A stretch of DNA of 64,000 bases from Enterococcus pallens ATCC BAA-351 (GCF_000407485.1 NZ_ASWD01000005.1:186001-250000); one strand, 5' to 3'; shown: positions 27,101 to 36,910, counted from the stretch's first letter. The notes: a model not told the origin generated them from the sequence alone. Translations and numbers: made by a program.

Positions 27101-30100
27101 AATACGGCGTCCATGAACCAATTCGTCTGGGATCGTATAGCCATCCGGTGCCTTGGTTTCAACCAAAAGATAGTCCCCTAAAATGAGATTTCCAAAGGTG
27201 ATTTCACCATTTCCATCAACATCTCCTTCTCTGAGAAGGACTGTCTTCGTGGTATCCCATAACTGGAAATGAGCACCGGTCAAACTGGTAGTGCCGTCTT
27301 CTGTTGTTTTCTTAATAGTAATTTTCCCTTTAGTTCCATGAGCAGAACCTCCGCTGTGATTAAGACCGACAGTGACATCTTTTCCGCCATCATCTTTAAT
27401 GACATAAGAGCCGTCACCTGTGATGTCAACCTGATTGGAAACTACGTCACTGCTTCCGGTTGCTGAAGAACTAATAAGTGCACGATAGTCCATGTAATAA
27501 GCAGTAGATATCTTATGCAAGAATTCAACTGTCAGCACCTGCTCGCCAGTAACATTATCTGTTGTGATGGAAAGCTGATAATCGGTTCCTTCGATTAACG
27601 GTTTAGTCCGATCGGGTGTAACCGTTCCATCTTCAGCAATTGTCGTTTCATACAATACCACGGAGTTCTGATCAATAATTTGATTGTTAGATGGATGGTC
27701 GGTCACCTTCACATGGTCCAACTCTGATTGTGCTGGATTTATCACTAAATGCCAATTTACAAAGTCTGGTGCAGAAGGATCCTGCTCGCCAGTTTTTTGA
27801 ATATGTGAGCCACCGTTTTTAACAGATACTTCGCCAGTGACTTCTCGATCATCGTTATTATTGCTGTAATCCGCCACGTTTTCGTAATTCTTCGAAGCTT
27901 CAACAACTTTACCTTCTACTGAAGTCTCAAACTCAATCAGATACGTGTGTTGACTTTCATTAGGGAAGCGAATCTCAAAGGTCTGATCGTTGGCTGCTGA
28001 GGGCTCCTCGATCGACATCTTATCATTAACTGGTGTATCGCTATCCTTTACCACAGTTCCATCAGCCGAGGTCGTTGCTTCATAAACCTTCAACGAACCA
28101 GCTACATAATCTTGATTATCTTTGATCTGGTCTTTTAAAAAGGCATCCTTCAGCAAGTTTCTGCTTAAATTAACCGCAATCGTCCAAGTAATATGCTTAT
28201 TCTGAGCATTATAGCTGCCGCTTTTTTGAGCATTTAATGAATAGTTCGGTCTCGGTTTAAAGCTTGAATTGTCCTCCGAATGGTGATTGTCACCATTTTT
28301 ATCCTGCCAATCTGCTCGTATGTCGTTGTTAAAGTGGTCCAGCTCAGGTGTGTCTGGATCTAACAGAGTGATATCAAAATCCGTCGTATACCGAATCGTA
28401 AAGCTTTCTTCCGTTGGGTTATACTGTCCTAAAAATTCAATTTTGAATCCTGTTTCGTTCCCTTTACTATCATATGTTTGCGTCAAACGGTAGTCAGTTC
28501 CAGCAGCTAGTACTGCTCCAGTCGAACTAGTAACCGTCATTTGGTATCCTTGATCAGGTGTGCGACTTAAAGACAAGCCTGGAACTGGACTAAAGGTATC
28601 TGTTAATACTAAATTTTCCATGTAGTATTTATTTTGATTTACTTTGATGGTCCAATCCACTTTACCGTCAGCATAATCAACATTGCTGTAATTCTTAATC
28701 ACGTTTTGCTGCTGAGCAGTGCCATTGCCTTCGTCCTGTTGCCCCGTTCCAATTTCTACCTTGTTATTAACTTGAGTTGGGTCAGTAACTAGACCGTTAA
28801 CACTGGTTTTATAGGTTACTTTGATTGCTTCATTCACATCATTTGTAAATTGAATGACAAAGCCTTTGCCATCCTCCGTAGGAACTAACGTATAGTCTTC
28901 CGGGTCACTTAGTTTTCTCCCAACAATCTCATTGCCATTTTGATCAAAATCAATGGCATGAAGCTCTACAGAATCGGTAATCAAATCCATGTTGTTGCTT
29001 AAAGTATCGGTAATTACCGCATCTTTTTTCGGAATGCTTTTCTCGCCATAATTGTATTTAATCTCCCAAGAAAATTCTTGTTTGTTAGGATCATAGCCAG
29101 TTTCATTTTTTTCCAATAATTTTCCATACGTATTGGTTACACTAGCTTTAGCATCAATACCATCCTGATCATTATCGTCTGTCAGTGTAGCGGTGTTGGT
29201 AAAGCTGACTTTTCCACCTTCTTCAGGAATAACTGAATCATCAATACTGGTATGGTATTCGACACGATATGCATCAGAAACGTCTCCAAGAATCGTTACA
29301 TTTCCATTTTCGTCTACTTTGTACTGATCCGGACTTAATGTCTCTCCTACAGATGCTACTGTTCCATCTAGATTCATGACCAATTTGTAAACGACTACTG
29401 ATTCATAGGTTAAACCCTTAGGCCATTGTTCAGTGATAGTCGGATTAGATAAGTTTTCCATTCCTTGGTTGAAATCTACTTCCCATTTCACTTCGGTAGG
29501 ATTAGGCGTCCGATCAAAAGATCCTTTTTTGGCAATTGATGTATCTGTTGCTGGTCGAATAGGTACAGTAATGGGCGGCAAATTATCCTCTTCTGGAAAG
29601 GTAATCGTAATATCGCCTGGTCCATCAATATGAGTAGTGTCAAATTCAGTATCGAAATTGAAGGTTCCGTTAATATCAGATTCCTGAGCTACCCGTTCAT
29701 TAAAAACAATTTTTACTTGCCCATTTTCATCTACTGTATAATGAGCATAAACCTCTCCGTCATCATTCAGTAAATCCCCTTCTTGTTGGCCAGTAATCAA
29801 TACTCCTTCAGGAAGCTGAAAGGTAAAATAATCGCCTGCCTTGATTTGAGCTCGCACATCTTCAGGGATAGACCAATCATAATGTAAACGAACGGTGGTA
29901 TCCGCGGGAACTGGCGGGGTTAATGCTACCCCATTTTTATCGAAATAATTTGCTTCGGCGTTGGTAATGATTGTACCTGTCCCATTTGGAAAATAGGTTC
30001 GAATATCATTGGCAGCTTCAGGTTCCTTAGCCTTAACAGTTGGCTGCTTTTCTACTTGACTTTCTTGTGCTTGTTCCTTTTTTGTTGCATCTGTTGATTG

Positions 30101-30631
30101 TGAGGGTGATGTTTTATTGCTTAGTTCCTCACTTGAATTTTCAGATGAAGAATTTGTTTCTTGTGTCTGAACAGGTGCTTTGCTCAACTCTTGAGGTATT
30201 TGAACTGTAGTAGACTGATTGTTGTACACCAATTGGAAACTTTCTTTTTCTAAAAGAGAGTGAGTAAGTAAGGGAATCTTAATTGAAAAATCTCCCTCAC
30301 TTTCAGGATTAAGAGAAAAAGTTATTTTACTCGCTTCTACCGAATAGGCGCTATCTGGAACATTTGACAAAGTTTGTTGACCTTGCGGGATAAACGAAAC
30401 ACCCTCAGAGAGCACAACATCCTCAGTCACCGCTTTTTCTGGTGTTTGAATCTGTCCTTCCACCGTTAGGAATGCCTGGTCATTTTCCGCACTTACAGTT
30501 GTTTTAGTCAGATTGATTGGCGACGGGACTGGGATCGTTTCTGCCAATCCAATGACTGGTGCTAAATATTGTAAAAAAATAAGGATTGTCATAAATCCGT
30601 AAATTAGTTTGTTCTTATTTTCACTTTTCAT
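24194..30631 (-). CDS. Giant surface adhesin with collagen-binding-type and ten CnaB/SpaA repeats
   Basis: About 2145 residues from MKSENKNK at 30631. A signal peptide is followed by a Ser/Thr/Gln-rich stretch, then several tandem Ig-like collagen-binding-type modules (recurring VxWxxxxN and TDTL patterns) to about residue 1150. Next come ten CnaB/SpaA-like domains of 75-95 residues, each with a KxD..G.xLxGAxFxV start and a GxYxxxETKAPxGY end, the pattern that forms isopeptide bonds. The end is a wall-sorting tail: hydrophobic segment LLIVMGIGIVAVSVVLW and KRQRK. The sorting motif is not LPXTG; the corresponding residues are RLIPQLND. No sortase gene adjoins it. It is probably a wall-anchored adhesin for host matrix. 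Confidence 0.9.
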   Translation of the reverse strand: MKSENKNKLIYGFMTILIFLQYLAPVIGLAETIPVPSPINLTKTTVSAENDQAFLTVEGQIQTPEKAVTEDVVLSEGVSFIPQGQQTLSNVPDSAYSVEASKITFSLNPESEGDFSIKIPLLTHSLLEKESFQLVYNNQSTTVQIPQELSKAPVQTQETNSSSENSSEELSNKTSPSQSTDATKKEQAQESQVEKQPTVKAKEPEAANDIRTYFPNGTGTIITNAEANYFDKNGVALTPPVPADTTVRLHYDWSIPEDVRAQIKAGDYFTFQLPEGVLITGQQEGDLLNDDGEVYAHYTVDENGQVKIVFNERVAQESDINGTFNFDTEFDTTHIDGPGDITITFPEEDNLPPITVPIRPATDTSIAKKGSFDRTPNPTEVKWEVDFNQGMENLSNPTITEQWPKGLTYESVVVYKLVMNLDGTVASVGETLSPDQYKVDENGNVTILGDVSDAYRVEYHTSIDDSVIPEEGGKVSFTNTATLTDDNDQDGIDAKASVTNTYGKLLEKNETGYDPNKQEFSWEIKYNYGEKSIPKKDAVITDTLSNNMDLITDSVELHAIDFDQNGNEIVGRKLSDPEDYTLVPTEDGKGFVIQFTNDVNEAIKVTYKTSVNGLVTDPTQVNNKVEIGTGQQDEGNGTAQQQNVIKNYSNVDYADGKVDWTIKVNQNKYYMENLVLTDTFSPVPGLSLSRTPDQGYQMTVTSSTGAVLAAGTDYRLTQTYDSKGNETGFKIEFLGQYNPTEESFTIRYTTDFDITLLDPDTPELDHFNNDIRADWQDKNGDNHHSEDNSSFKPRPNYSLNAQKSGSYNAQNKHITWTIAVNLSRNLLKDAFLKDQIKDNQDYVAGSLKVYEATTSADGTVVKDSDTPVNDKMSIEEPSAANDQTFEIRFPNESQHTYLIEFETSVEGKVVEASKNYENVADYSNNNDDREVTGEVSVKNGGSHIQKTGEQDPSAPDFVNWHLVINPAQSELDHVKVTDHPSNNQIIDQNSVVLYETTIAEDGTVTPDRTKPLIEGTDYQLSITTDNVTGEQVLTVEFLHKISTAYYMDYRALISSSATGSSDVVSNQVDITGDGSYVIKDDGGKDVTVGLNHSGGSAHGTKGKITIKKTTEDGTTSLTGAHFQLWDTTKTVLLREGDVDGNGEITFGNLILGDYLLVETKAPDGYTIPDELVHGRRIEITAETSVEGAVPTAITNSPNRVLLTKTGENQERLAGAEFMLQKRNILGIWQTQAGGPYVTNSQGILEIESLAPGHYRLTETKAPANYVIDTKPIEFYVVRNGNNQIPTVNLNMTDYQGSAQLQKQDENQDVLAGAIFKVVDSSGNTVKDNLTSDSTGLISVNGLAPGDYRFVETQAPDGYVLNQKEYPFTIIDRAVGKPATVKVGSATNYQGSAELIKQDEDGNALSGAVFQVKDSAGNIVKDNLTSDQEGKVAINNLAPGNYTIVETKAPDGYLMNTSKKEFTITNSAMDKPVKVEVGEFQNYQGSVKIRKVNTSEEPLSGSEFTLYDSNQESLNITKTSNSDGWIQFDDLAPGVYYLQETKAPLLPDGSSYVINPYMIRVEIPEKANGKPEIINLGDFQNFKGKAQITKEGNGAPIANAHFDLYLSDPATGEEHRIGEIISDQDGNIPLEGLGAGSYKLIETKPAPGYILNTQPIYFVVSPDLESGPIDAFSFTNYQSTVAGTKVDGDKLSEQSNQLLAGAEFQVYKQNADGSRGEGPVSFFDEDDQSTDTVVTGENGKFLIKGLEEGRYLLVETKAPENFALGTKEIPFEISSSLGEPEAINLGEIDNYRGKIDIKKTDEDNQLLNGGTFVLSTTEDGKNPITVFDIDGKENTEFHAKDGHIQAQGIAPGTYYLVEIKAPSGFILNTEPIKITIPANSNSSQELLVTDTLINYQGIAQLVKKNAAGKKLSGAEFKIVDTNGKTIQQGLRSNDEGLVSAEGLAPGDYQFIETKSPDGYLLNTTPIDFTITDEAAGKPAIEVASNNFINYQGSAELTKVDAKGDPLQGAEFKVVNQEGVTVAEKLVSNDQGKIQLDNLQPGTYSFVETKAPAGYILNTQQLEFTIDSSAKAAPARVNAGNFVNAKEGTTVPPAPDTPGSAHSQSTKGTLSRLIPQLNDPTNQLLIVMGIGIVAVSVVLWKRQRKVK

Positions 30632-30787
30632 CTCATCATCGCTCTCTATGTTTTTATAAATGTTATTATATAGATGAATGTTCAATATATCGAAAATTTT
30701 GCATCACATTAGAAGATTTTGTGAACATTCTTAGTCTAATCACTGAGAAGCCTTATTGTTTCCGGTTTCTTGTAACTGGATTGTGAA

Positions 30788-30826
30788 TAAAAAAGGAACT
30801 ACTCTTAAGGATTCTAAGTTGTTCCT
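30788..30826 (-). terminator. Terminator of the ZIP-like gene
   Basis: On the minus strand GGAACAACTTA and TAAGAGTAGTTCC form an imperfect stem followed by TTTTTTATTC, 25 bases past the stop codon. Confidence 0.65.
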
Positions 30827-30850
30827 CTGAAAAAAATTGAGAATATACCA

Positions 30851-31594
30851 CTAAATGAAAATAAACAAAATGCTTGAACAAACTGTTCCTACCAAGAAAG
30901 CCTTGATACTACCTTGATTCCCATCAGGCAGCTCAAATTTAATGATATTCATCAACATCGCTCCAGTAATAAAAGCTTCAATTGAGACTACTACGTAATA
31001 AGGCAAAGAAAGGACAATAGATAAAAGAGCCCCGACTAAAATACTCAGCGAAAGTACATAACGTCCCTTTTTGTGATATATTTTTCCATGATGATGACTC
31101 AATGACCAATCATTCATCAAAAAATGTAATCCAAAGGCCACAAAATACATCAACATATAAAAATGCTCCGAGAACGTATTGGCAATCACTAAATAGCCAA
31201 TCATGATATTGTAAACCGAGTAGAACGATATGTCCGACCAAAAATAGGCCATCTCAGCACTAGTCACATCCCGTTTCTCCACGATATTGAAGTTTCGTTC
31301 ATCCAACTTATACATAATGTAGGAAACGACTAGTCCCAGCAATACAATGGCATAGATAGCATGCGTGTATCGAATTCCTGAATCCCACCCAAATTCATCC
31401 ACCAACACTCCTTGTGAATAAGCTAGTTGCGGTAATAAGTGTATAATTGCATACGATACGCCAACTCCAGCCGCAAACGACATCATAAATTCTACATTAA
31501 GCTTCTCGAACAAAAAGAATCTCGAACCTATATGGATAATGATAAATCCACTGATCACTAAAAAGTTCACCAAATTATTTTGTAAATCTACCAT
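30851..31594 (-). CDS. Multi-pass membrane protein, ZIP-transporter-like
   Basis: 247 residues with seven or eight hydrophobic segments. AAGVGVSYAIIHLLPQLA resembles the conserved ZIP helix (AGxxLGxxxxHLLP), and a later polar segment (HFLMNDWSLSHHHGK) is rich in histidine. ZIP proteins carry divalent metals inward. The usual HxxPEG signature is not seen, so the family call is tentative. It is monocistronic with its own terminator. Confidence 0.5.
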   Translation of the reverse strand: MVDLQNNLVNFLVISGFIIIHIGSRFFLFEKLNVEFMMSFAAGVGVSYAIIHLLPQLAYSQGVLVDEFGWDSGIRYTHAIYAIVLLGLVVSYIMYKLDERNFNIVEKRDVTSAEMAYFWSDISFYSVYNIMIGYLVIANTFSEHFYMLMYFVAFGLHFLMNDWSLSHHHGKIYHKKGRYVLSLSILVGALLSIVLSLPYYVVVSIEAFITGAMLMNIIKFELPDGNQGSIKAFLVGTVCSSILFIFI

Positions 31595-31850
31595 AATCCC
31601 TTAGTTCCTCCAGTCTAATCACTTTACGTTTCGTTAATCTCCTCAAATTATAAACTGTAAAGTTCTAATGCTGTCAATAAATGTGATTATTACAGAAGGC
31701 GTTCATCTGTTTTAAAATATACTATTCTTCCTATTTGAAATATTTCGTTTAAAAGCAAGCATATGTTGTAAAGTATTAGGTTAGACGTGATATGTTATAA
31801 CTTATACAATAGGTCAATTTGTTGATTGATAATTTGCTAAGGAGGTCTAT

Positions 31851-33395
31851 ATGGAACTATTTGTCGATACCCCTGATAAAAAAAAGATTGTTTTCATCCA
31901 GACTATTTTTGATTCTGATCAACACACATGCGCATTAGATACACTGGAAGATGCTGTTAAGGTTAATCGCCAAACAATTTTTTCTCTCTGGCAGTCTATT
32001 CTTGAAGATATTCGGTTAGCCAATTTTTCAGAATTGATTACGATAGATTATTTTTCTACCAATTATTTATTTAGGATGAGTATTGCAGAAGCTTTCAATA
32101 TCCAGACGCTTATTAATCTTTACGTGAAACGATCGATTAAATATCGCCTGCTCTATTCATTGTTAACTACAACTTTCGGAACATTGCAGGAAGCAGCAGA
32201 CAGGTTAAATGTCTCTTATATACAGATTAGAAGGGTTATTGCAGATTTAAATGTGTTTTTGGAATCAATTAACTTAACCATCCATTCAAGGCGAACTGTT
32301 TTTTTAGCCGGAGACGAAATCACGCTGCGCTTTTTCTATACTGTGCTTTTTGTATCAACCGATGGGATAACATTCTGGCCTTTTCCTTCCTTTCGCTATC
32401 ATGAAATCTCTGCCCTTTTGGATAACTGTCCGAAAGAAGTTTTCCATTCGAAGTCATTGGACAAGCTAGCCTTTACTCATTTTTATTTAGCAGTTCACCT
32501 TTTAAGAGAACGTCAAGGCTTCCCTGTGGGTAAAAAAGACCTTACAATTTCTCTTTATCAACCTTATTCCGATTCAAGTAAAGATGAATTTAGGGCATTT
32601 TGTCATTCGCTTAGAACATATTTACCCCAATACTCTGAAGCAAAATTGATCGAAAACGCGCAAATTATCTGCAGCAGCATAGTCGCTCTCGGCGGATATG
32701 CTTCGGTCGATGCGGTGCCTGATTTTTTCTTTGCTGATAATGAGTTATTTCAGCAAGATTTTACTCAAAAGGCTGCCGCCATCATTGCTCAAATTGATAA
32801 TTATCTATACCAACCATTGACTGCAGATGAAAAAAACCGAATGCTGTATTTGATCTTGTGCTTGCATTATCGAATTGCCTACATTGGTAAACCGTTGGAA
32901 AAACTCAGAAACTTACTGCCTTATTACTTTCATGAAGCTACTGACTTACGTAAGCAATACAAAATGGCCGCTACTCAATCATTAATTGAACAGGTCTTAC
33001 ACTCAATGGATTTAAGTCCAGCAGATCCTTTTTATGACTACATGCTCTTTCAATATTGTCTCATCTATGATAAATGTACAGAATTCGAAAAACACAATGC
33101 GCCGATTACTGTGGCCTTCGTTTCTATCATCTCGAATCATACGATGCAAAAGGATATCACACAGTATTTTTCATCCTATTTCAACCTGACAATCGCTGAC
33201 AGTCTGTCCCGTGAGATTGATTTGATTATTAGTGAAGTGACTATTTCAGCTGAGGTCGTTTCGGTCTTGAGACTTCACCCGCCCATTCTCTATTGTCATC
33301 AGAAGCTAGTGGATTCCGATTATGAGAAATTGACCGAGGCACTAGCTGCTATCGCTAATAAAAATTCTAAGCTCATCTTAGACGGCAGAACATGA
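31851..33395 (+). CDS. Mga-family transcriptional regulator
   Basis: 514 residues, preceded by AAGGAGG. A helix-turn-helix near residues 105-135 (GTLQEAADRLNVSYIQIRRVI) precedes the central domain common to Mga/AtxA regulators (LSxGDEITLRFFYTVLF-like GDEITLR), and an EIIB-like region closes the protein. It resembles the second Mga-type protein at 34794 in layout (both have GDEITxR and WPF segments). In Gram-positive cocci such proteins control surface proteins; the adhesin lies close by. No direct link is proved. Confidence 0.75.
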   Translation: MELFVDTPDKKKIVFIQTIFDSDQHTCALDTLEDAVKVNRQTIFSLWQSILEDIRLANFSELITIDYFSTNYLFRMSIAEAFNIQTLINLYVKRSIKYRLLYSLLTTTFGTLQEAADRLNVSYIQIRRVIADLNVFLESINLTIHSRRTVFLAGDEITLRFFYTVLFVSTDGITFWPFPSFRYHEISALLDNCPKEVFHSKSLDKLAFTHFYLAVHLLRERQGFPVGKKDLTISLYQPYSDSSKDEFRAFCHSLRTYLPQYSEAKLIENAQIICSSIVALGGYASVDAVPDFFFADNELFQQDFTQKAAAIIAQIDNYLYQPLTADEKNRMLYLILCLHYRIAYIGKPLEKLRNLLPYYFHEATDLRKQYKMAATQSLIEQVLHSMDLSPADPFYDYMLFQYCLIYDKCTEFEKHNAPITVAFVSIISNHTMQKDITQYFSSYFNLTIADSLSREIDLIISEVTISAEVVSVLRLHPPILYCHQKLVDSDYEKLTEALAAIANKNSKLILDGRT

Positions 33396-33411
33396 TTGAT
33401 GTTCAAATATA

Positions 33412-33460
33412 CACCAAAAACGGCCTCCTACATCAAACTATTGTAGGGCCGTTTTTGGGA
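33412..33460. terminator. Bidirectional terminator
   Basis: CCAAAAACGGCC(T)CCTACA pairs with TGTAGGGCCGTTTTTGG. It serves the Mga gene on the plus strand and the convergent winged-helix gene. Confidence 0.9.
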
Positions 33461-33478
33461 TATTCTTAGATCGTTTGA

Positions 33479-34231
33479 CTAAAAGCTCAGATTTTGAATT
33501 AATTCTTTTTGCATACTCGGAAATCCGTGTTTTTTTAGGAAAGAGTACAATTCTTCTTCAATTCGATATCCTTTTCCCCAAAGAGTTTGCAGCTCATTGT
33601 CATCAAAGCCAATAGAAGAAATTTTTGCCTTCAGTTTGACAATCAATGAGGATAATTGACTCAAGTTGGACGGAGTAGAAGGAGCTTCCCAAATCAATTG
33701 ACACAATGTTTCTCTAGGAACTACTCTTCCTTTTGCATTATAAAGATTGATCAATAGTTCTTTCTCATTTTTTGACAAACTCCTCATAAACATAGCATAA
33801 ATTTCTTTTGATGGAATAGTTACTGCACTATCCGTTAATCCGGCTTCATTAGTGTCACTGTCAATAAGATAAGAAAAAATATGTTCAGCAACATTTTCAA
33901 TCATCTCTGAAATAGGAGCATCCTCATCAATCCAACCATCTACTTCATTTTCAATCCATGCAAGCTCTGACTGTCTAATTTTAGCTGGGTTGCCTCTTCT
34001 AAATATAGGGACATTGTACTTTTTCAAACGAGGTAAATAATGTTGCAGCTCAATCGTCGAGATTGTTTCGCTAATGATAATCAATGAGAAATAGCTAATA
34101 ATATCAGCACAAGATTGATCGCGAGATAATAAACTCGAAGAACAGTACACTTCCATATTTAATCGCTGAAATAATTCCTGCAATTTCTTTTCTCCAAACG
34201 GATCTTTACTTAATATCAATACACGTTCCAT
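33479..34231 (-). CDS. OmpR-type winged-helix regulator with degenerate receiver-like domain
   Basis: 250 residues, preceded by GGAGGAAAAA. The C-terminal 100 residues form an OmpR/PhoB-type DNA-binding domain (LSKNEKELLINLYNAKGRVV, ETLCQLIW and GKGYRIEEEL). The N-terminal 120 residues start like a receiver (RVLILSKDPFGEKKLQELF) but lack a phospho-Asp in the usual place, so control is not by a normal kinase. Similar stand-alone proteins are common beside enterococcal surface-protein genes. It lies between two Mga genes. Confidence 0.7.
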   Translation of the reverse strand: MERVLILSKDPFGEKKLQELFQRLNMEVYCSSSLLSRDQSCADIISYFSLIIISETISTIELQHYLPRLKKYNVPIFRRGNPAKIRQSELAWIENEVDGWIDEDAPISEMIENVAEHIFSYLIDSDTNEAGLTDSAVTIPSKEIYAMFMRSLSKNEKELLINLYNAKGRVVPRETLCQLIWEAPSTPSNLSQLSSLIVKLKAKISSIGFDDNELQTLWGKGYRIEEELYSFLKKHGFPSMQKELIQNLSF

Positions 34232-34703
34232 TTTTTCCTCCTAAAAATTACATTATTTTTTTGGATAACACTTGAGCTAAATAACTAAGGTTCCAAAGTT
34301 TAACGGTAATTAATTATTAGTTATTCTGCTTACATATAGCTTTGATGTTACTTAAACTTTATAAAAGCAAATAGACAAACCTTCTTTTATTATTTATATC
34401 ATAATATTACACAAGATGATTTTCGATTTTTTTCTCATAATCGATAGAGAGATGAACATTGCTTTCATAACGGCACTGATTCATTAAAACGATTTCTTGA
34501 TTTTGATATTTTTTTAAGTGCCTTATTGTAATGAAGTAAAAATTGATCCTCAACTATTTTTGAGTTACTTTCAGCACTCTATGCTTACAATAAGATTGTT
34601 TATGTTCAAAAAAGCTCTTACAAATAAATTCCAAGAGTTCTTTATCTCATTAACGCTCACTCCAGAAGCCATTTCCTTAAACTGAAATGTAAATTACCAA
34701 CTA
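34232..34703. other. AT-rich gap
   Basis: About 470 bases with no gene-like frame; it contains the promoter of the winged-helix gene. Confidence 0.4.
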
Positions 34704-34741
34704 CAAAAAATGATAAAGGAATGCTCCTATGAACATTCCTT
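34704..34741 (-). terminator. Terminator of the second Mga-type gene
   Basis: On the minus strand AAGGAATG pairs with CATTCCTT and is followed by TATCATTTTTTG. Confidence 0.7.
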
Positions 34742-34793
34742 CACTGTCATTTATTCTTAAAATATTAATGTGAAACTTGAGATTTGTAGTTCG

Positions 34794-36326
34794 TCATATA
34801 TTCGTTTTCTCCAACGGTATTTTTTGTTGTTTATATTTTTCGTCTGCAATCTTAGTTAAGGTCTCTTGAAGAAGTTCACTATCTTTTGCACAATACGTAC
34901 TATTTAAATAAACGATGGGGGTTCTTTTCGGTAAGATCACATTGTTTACAGTTGATAGCGCGATATCCGAAATAATCAGATCAACATCCTCGCTAAAGTT
35001 TTTAACTACTTCCACAAGAAAATAATTACCAACCGTTTGCATTTTTGTACTAAGCAACATTTCAGGAGTTCGACAACCCATAATAAAGATGCGTATTTTA
35101 GGGTGAAATAGATAGCGATCCAATTCAAAGAACAGAAATTTATAATAGGCTACGCACAAATACTCTACGTAGTCTGATTCAATACTCTCAGATTTATCAT
35201 AGGCTTTTTTCATAAAAATACGGTAAAAGGTTCGCTCACGTTCTTTGTTTTCCGGAAACTCAAAAGGATAGTGAACAAAAAGATCTAGGATTGACTGTTG
35301 CAACGCTTCTTTATATAGAAGAATTTGATAAAAAATGCCATTTAATCTAGCTTTTGCCATCATTCGTTCTTCCTTAGTCATGGTCCTTAAAGCATACTGT
35401 TCGACAACTTCTAGTTTTTCTCCTACCCACGAGGAAAAATTTATTTCCTCCAACTTGGGATTATTCATAAAAAAATCAGAGGTATATCCAGTATTATTTC
35501 CAACATCATTTGCGATAAGGCAGCTGATCAGAAACTTTGCTTCCCTTTCTAAAGCGTTGGTATTTATCATTGTTCCTTTCCTTTTTAACAAGTTAATAAA
35601 CGCCTCATACATATTTTTTTCGCGATCATTCGCAGGTGACCAATAATAAGGATTATTTGGAATGGGTTGTTTCTTTGCTCTTAACAAGGAAACAGCTAAT
35701 CCAAAGCGGATACTTAAGAATCGTGGCGTGAATTCCTGGTAGACTTTTCCAGCTAACACACTTAATACCTCTGACACCTCATGAGTGCTTATAAAAAGAA
35801 ACGGCCATTTGTATCCTCCATATACATTTTGAAATACTCCAGTGTACAAGAGTCTGATTGTAATCTCATCCCCTTGCAAAAAGATTTTACGTTCGTGATT
35901 TAACTTGATGTTTTTAGCATATAGCTGAAAATATGTGCTTAGAAATGAAATCTCTTTTTTTGCCATAGCATAGGTAATATTTAGTTTTTTTGTGATATCA
36001 GATACTGTCCATTTCTTAGGTTCAAGAAAAAGGGAAAACACTCTGAACCGATAAGATTGCTCCAAATAATACAATCGAAAGACAGATAGCGAAAAATTTT
36101 TTTTAACGTTCCAAATGACTCGATTGTGCTCGAAAACATCTGTTAACTCTACGTAAGATTGATAGTCGAGTTCTTCAATATCAAATTTTATTTCATTAAT
36201 AATTTTTTTAACGGTGGGATAAGAAACGTTTAAGAGCTTAACTATTTTTATCAATTCAATAGAACTATTCTGGTTACTATGTAGGTGTTCAATTAATAAA
36301 AATCGTCTTAAATAACGAATATCCAT
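34794..36326 (-). CDS. Mga-family transcriptional regulator
   Basis: 510 residues, preceded by AAGGAGG with long spacing across an A/T leader. A helix-turn-helix lies at about 20-45 (VKLLNVSYPTVKKIINEI) and another at about 110-135 (LNITYAMAKKEISFL), then the Mga central region with QGDEITIRLLYTGVF. It shares architecture with the plus-strand Mga gene at 31851. Two of these with the winged-helix protein form a small regulator island next to the adhesin. The ligand is unknown. Confidence 0.75.
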   Translation of the reverse strand: MDIRYLRRFLLIEHLHSNQNSSIELIKIVKLLNVSYPTVKKIINEIKFDIEELDYQSYVELTDVFEHNRVIWNVKKNFSLSVFRLYYLEQSYRFRVFSLFLEPKKWTVSDITKKLNITYAMAKKEISFLSTYFQLYAKNIKLNHERKIFLQGDEITIRLLYTGVFQNVYGGYKWPFLFISTHEVSEVLSVLAGKVYQEFTPRFLSIRFGLAVSLLRAKKQPIPNNPYYWSPANDREKNMYEAFINLLKRKGTMINTNALEREAKFLISCLIANDVGNNTGYTSDFFMNNPKLEEINFSSWVGEKLEVVEQYALRTMTKEERMMAKARLNGIFYQILLYKEALQQSILDLFVHYPFEFPENKERERTFYRIFMKKAYDKSESIESDYVEYLCVAYYKFLFFELDRYLFHPKIRIFIMGCRTPEMLLSTKMQTVGNYFLVEVVKNFSEDVDLIISDIALSTVNNVILPKRTPIVYLNSTYCAKDSELLQETLTKIADEKYKQQKIPLEKTNI

Positions 36327-36797
36327 TAAATTGTTAATTATTATTTTTACCTCCTTCTAATTACTATAAGCTTGCTTCTTCTCTAAATAAACTACTGCTT
36401 CTATCATACAAAATAGAACAGATGATTTTTTTACGATATTTTCTTAAGATTAGAAAAATATCGTTTAATCTAATTAAATCACTGGCTATTCAACTTAATT
36501 TTTTATTCTAAATAAAGTTACAATCATCTTTGATCTAGAACCATCGTTCGTCAAAACTTATTAATCAGGACTTAACACTATAGATAAAGACCCTTAGTAA
36601 ATTTTTTCAGGTCTTAGAAGCTAAACTGCCCTAGGTATTAGAATACGGAAAAAAGATTGCCTGATTTGCTCATTATTTTGGTAAGTGGCAGAAAAATTGA
36701 GCAAATCGTATGGTGAATGACTAGAGTATAGTGTTTAAGTGTGAGTTTTCCATAAAAAGTATCACTGAAGATTACCCACGAAAAATCATATTTTTTC
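36327..36797. other. Intergenic region
   Basis: About 470 bases. A minus-strand frame of 79 codons (36638-36877) covers the next gene's promoter and has no ribosome site, so I do not call it. Otherwise nothing. Confidence 0.4.
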
Positions 36798-36828
36798 TTG
36801 ACCAGCACGTTGCGTGTTGGTCTATAGT
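36798..36828 (+). promoter_or_regulatory. MerR-type promoter with dyad in a 19-base spacer
   Basis: TTGACC (36798-36803) and TATAGT (36823-36828) are separated by 19 bases. The dyad GACCAGCACG / CGTGTTGGTC (36800-36822, one mismatch, TTG centre) fills the spacer. Over-long spacers with such dyads are the hallmark of promoters activated by MerR-family proteins. It drives the ClbS-like gene 83 bases on. Confidence 0.6.
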
Positions 36829-36910
36829 AAAGATAGAAGTCAGGTGACTCTAGACGGAATTGCCTGACAACAGTCAATTGTCTTATTAAAAATTAGAGGA
36901 GGAATTATTC

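Noticed and set aside
24400-27300. Regular repeats that might be taken for a CRISPR array
   Set aside because: The period is 220-290 bases and in frame; they are the CnaB domains of the adhesin.
36638-36877. 79-codon minus-strand frame
   Set aside because: Lies over the MerR-type promoter of the next gene and lacks a start signal.
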